The position numbers and the translations under genes were made by a program. The notes under the pieces are model-generated. The model did no database searches, had not been told where the DNA came from, and was given only the letters and a program-made list of their open reading frames with translations. Positions 14,171 to 15,206 of a stretch of 15,206 bases of DNA are shown in pieces; the stretch's first letter is position 1; each line of letters opens with the position of its first letter. This stretch comes from Anaerolineae bacterium (lineage in GTDB: Bacteria > Chloroflexota > Anaerolineae > B4-G1), in assembly GCA_016783285.1 (NCBI GenBank), contig JADHWW010000148.1:1-15206 (forward strand), written 5' to 3'.

Positions 14171-15206
14171 GGTCATCATTATCGCATCCAGAATCCCATA
14201 CTCCTGGCGCAACTCGAATCCCTTCTGCTGACTGGCCTTGTTGGGGCAGGCGACGACACACGCGCCGCAGCCCTGACACAACACCTCAATCACCTCAGCA
14301 TAGTGAGCCCCCGGCTCCAGCACGCGGGCATCGTATGGACAGACCTCGACGCACAGCCCACAGGCCGAGCACAGGCGCTCCTTGACGCTGGCGACAATTG
14401 GCGTGGCCTCCAGTTCGTCCTTCGAGAGCAAACTGACCGCGCGCACCGCCGCGCCCTGTGCCTGTGCAATCGTCTCATCCAGAAAACGTGGGCTATGCGC
14501 CATCCCGCACAAATATACCCCGTCCGCTGCAAAGTCCAGCGGTCGCAACTTGACGTGCGCCTCCAGGAAGAATCTGTCCTCATTCAGTGGTACTTTGAAC
14601 AATTGGGCCAGGGCCTCGTTGCCCACGTTCGGCTCGATGCCGGCGCTGAGCACCACCAGGTCCGCGTCCAACGTGAAGACCTCCCCCTCCGGCTGCACCG
14701 TCACGTCCACGCACAGCCCCTTAGAAACCGGGTTTTTTCCGAAAAACCCGGTTTCTTCAGTAGTTACTCTCACCTCTGGCTTCTGATCCTTATCGTACTG
14801 GAGAAAGATCACACCCTTCCGCCGTGCCTCGCGGTAGTAGCGCTCCTTGAAGCCGAAGGTACGAATGTCGCGATAGAGAATGTACACCTGCGTCTCCGGG
14901 CTGCACTCCTTGATCGCCAGCACGTTTTTGATCGCCTCCGTGCAGCAAACCCGCGAACAGTACGGATGCTCCTCGTCGCGAGAGCCTACACATTGGATCA
15001 TCACGACAGATTGAAGATTTGCAGATTGCCGATTTGCCGATTTGCCGATTTGCCGGTTTTCTCCACCCGTTGACACCGGAGCGCGAGTATCCGGAGCGCG
15101 AGCATCCCTGCTCGCAGTTGACACCCAACCGCTGCCGCCCTGCTCCCTGCTTCCTGCCAACAGTGCCTCAAGCTCTCGCTGCGTGATCACCCCAGGATGC
15201 TTGCCG
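14141..15206 (-). CDS. hdrA: HdrA C-terminal part (5' end beyond window)
   Basis: The frame is open to the right edge (354 codons visible). A GTG at 15190 is not the real start, because the residues before it (GKHPG-VITQRELE) fit the internal HdrA pattern YPNVITSLEMER. CVGSRDEEHPYCSRVCC follows a repeat-filled loop. The HdrA C-terminal pattern continues with CGMAHSPRF and two 4Fe-4S motifs, CSACGLCVEVCP and CQGCGACVVACP, as in canonical HdrA. A 15-bp palindrome encodes TGFFGKNPVS. The stop lies within a repeat array. The N-terminal FAD half must be outside the window, so the full architecture is unknown. The next gene, a short HdrA, follows after 131 bases. Confidence 0.9.
   Translation of the reverse strand, partial: GKHPGVITQRELEALLAGSREQGGSGWVSTASRDARAPDTRAPVSTGGENRQIGKSANRQSANLQSVVMIQCVGSRDEEHPYCSRVCCTEAIKNVLAIKECSPETQVYILYRDIRTFGFKERYYREARRKGVIFLQYDKDQKPEVRVTTEETGFFGKNPVSKGLCVDVTVQPEGEVFTLDADLVVLSAGIEPNVGNEALAQLFKVPLNEDRFFLEAHVKLRPLDFAADGVYLCGMAHSPRFLDETIAQAQGAAVRAVSLLSKDELEATPIVASVKERLCSACGLCVEVCPYDARVLEPGAHYAEVIEVLCQGCGACVVACPNKASQQKGFELRQEYGILDAIMMTASTDSGCGL
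14723..14756. repeat. 15-bp perfect palindrome inside partial hdrA (TGFFGKNPVS)
   Basis: AGAAACCGGGTTTTT (14723-14737) and AAAAACCCGGTTTCT (14742-14756) pair perfectly around TCCG. The coding strand reads EETGFFGKNPVSKG. The shape matches 10250-10283 (15-bp arms, 4-base loop) although the sequence differs. Confidence 0.85.
15016..15055 (-). repeat. tandem GATTTGCC repeat inside partial hdrA
   Basis: Three exact 8-bp units (15031-15054) plus degenerate ones encode NRQIGKSANRQSANLQ, immediately before SVVMIQCVGSRD. Eight is not a multiple of three, so each unit shifts the frame; the total length keeps the gene open. Confidence 0.75.
15066..15126 (-). repeat. composite repeat: GTTGACAC-flanked ASRDARAP palindrome, one full and one truncated copy
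   Basis: The order is GTTGACACC (15069-15077), a truncated palindrome copy (15078-15092), a complete copy (15093-15116) and GTTGACACC (15117-15125). The product is VSTASRDARAPDTRAPVST. It repeats the arrangement at 3091-3131. Confidence 0.82.

Noticed and set aside
15190..15190. GTG at 15190 as the start of the first gene
   Set aside because: The codons before it stay open to the window edge and match the internal HdrA pattern, so the gene is truncated by the window, not started there.

Overview
The window is a single-strand block of redox genes. Every convincing protein gene lies on the minus strand, so the region is transcribed from the high coordinates to the low ones. The genes encode a soluble, iron-sulfur- and flavin-rich electron-transfer apparatus built around heterodisulfide reductase subunit A (HdrA). 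The sequence is GC-rich and no membrane subunit, tRNA, rRNA, transposase or CRISPR array is visible. Several HdrA paralogues, two MvhD proteins, a soluble fumarate-reductase-type pair and an FrhB/FdhB-type protein point to a strict anaerobe. The many short palindromic repeats look to me like those of uncultured anaerobic bacteria such as Chloroflexota (Anaerolineae), but that taxonomic guess is weak.

Layout in transcription order: the C-terminal part of an HdrA (15206-14141, 5' end outside the window); a short HdrA without a C-terminal ferredoxin domain (14009-12594); an HdrC-HdrB fusion of HdrD type (12586-11363); a full-length HdrA (11281-9449); a 288-base spacer with a doubtful small ORF and a consensus promoter facing the other way; MvhD (9160-8732); an FrhB/FdhB-like iron-sulfur protein (8647-7505); a fumarate reductase/succinate dehydrogenase iron-sulfur subunit (7339-6632) and flavoprotein (6618-4957); a giant double-HdrA fusion (4784-1446); a second MvhD (1415-954); and the start of an HdrA-GltD fusion that runs off the left edge (813-1).

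The likely shared logic is as follows. HdrA flavins bifurcate or confurcate electrons. MvhD links HdrA to an electron donor module. The GltD-like fusion would bring in NAD(P)H, the FrhB/FdhB-like protein another low-potential donor or acceptor, and the HdrD-like protein a disulfide. The soluble FrdAB pair may use fumarate/succinate or a related enoyl substrate. The composition is seen directly; assembly into one complex is inference.

The second layer is a family of short repeats spread through both spacers and reading frames. A 9-bp unit (GTGTCAACG on the coding strand) appears about 28 times, always in the same orientation, and inside genes it is read in all three frames (VST, CQR, VNG). Several different palindromes (encoding ASRDARAP, SGRETLPN, LTGFPKPV, TGFFGKNPVS and others) sit in frame inside conserved enzymes. 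They recur at the same two surface-loop positions of different HdrA paralogues. This in-frame, multi-family colonisation of an essential-looking operon is the most unusual thing in the window.
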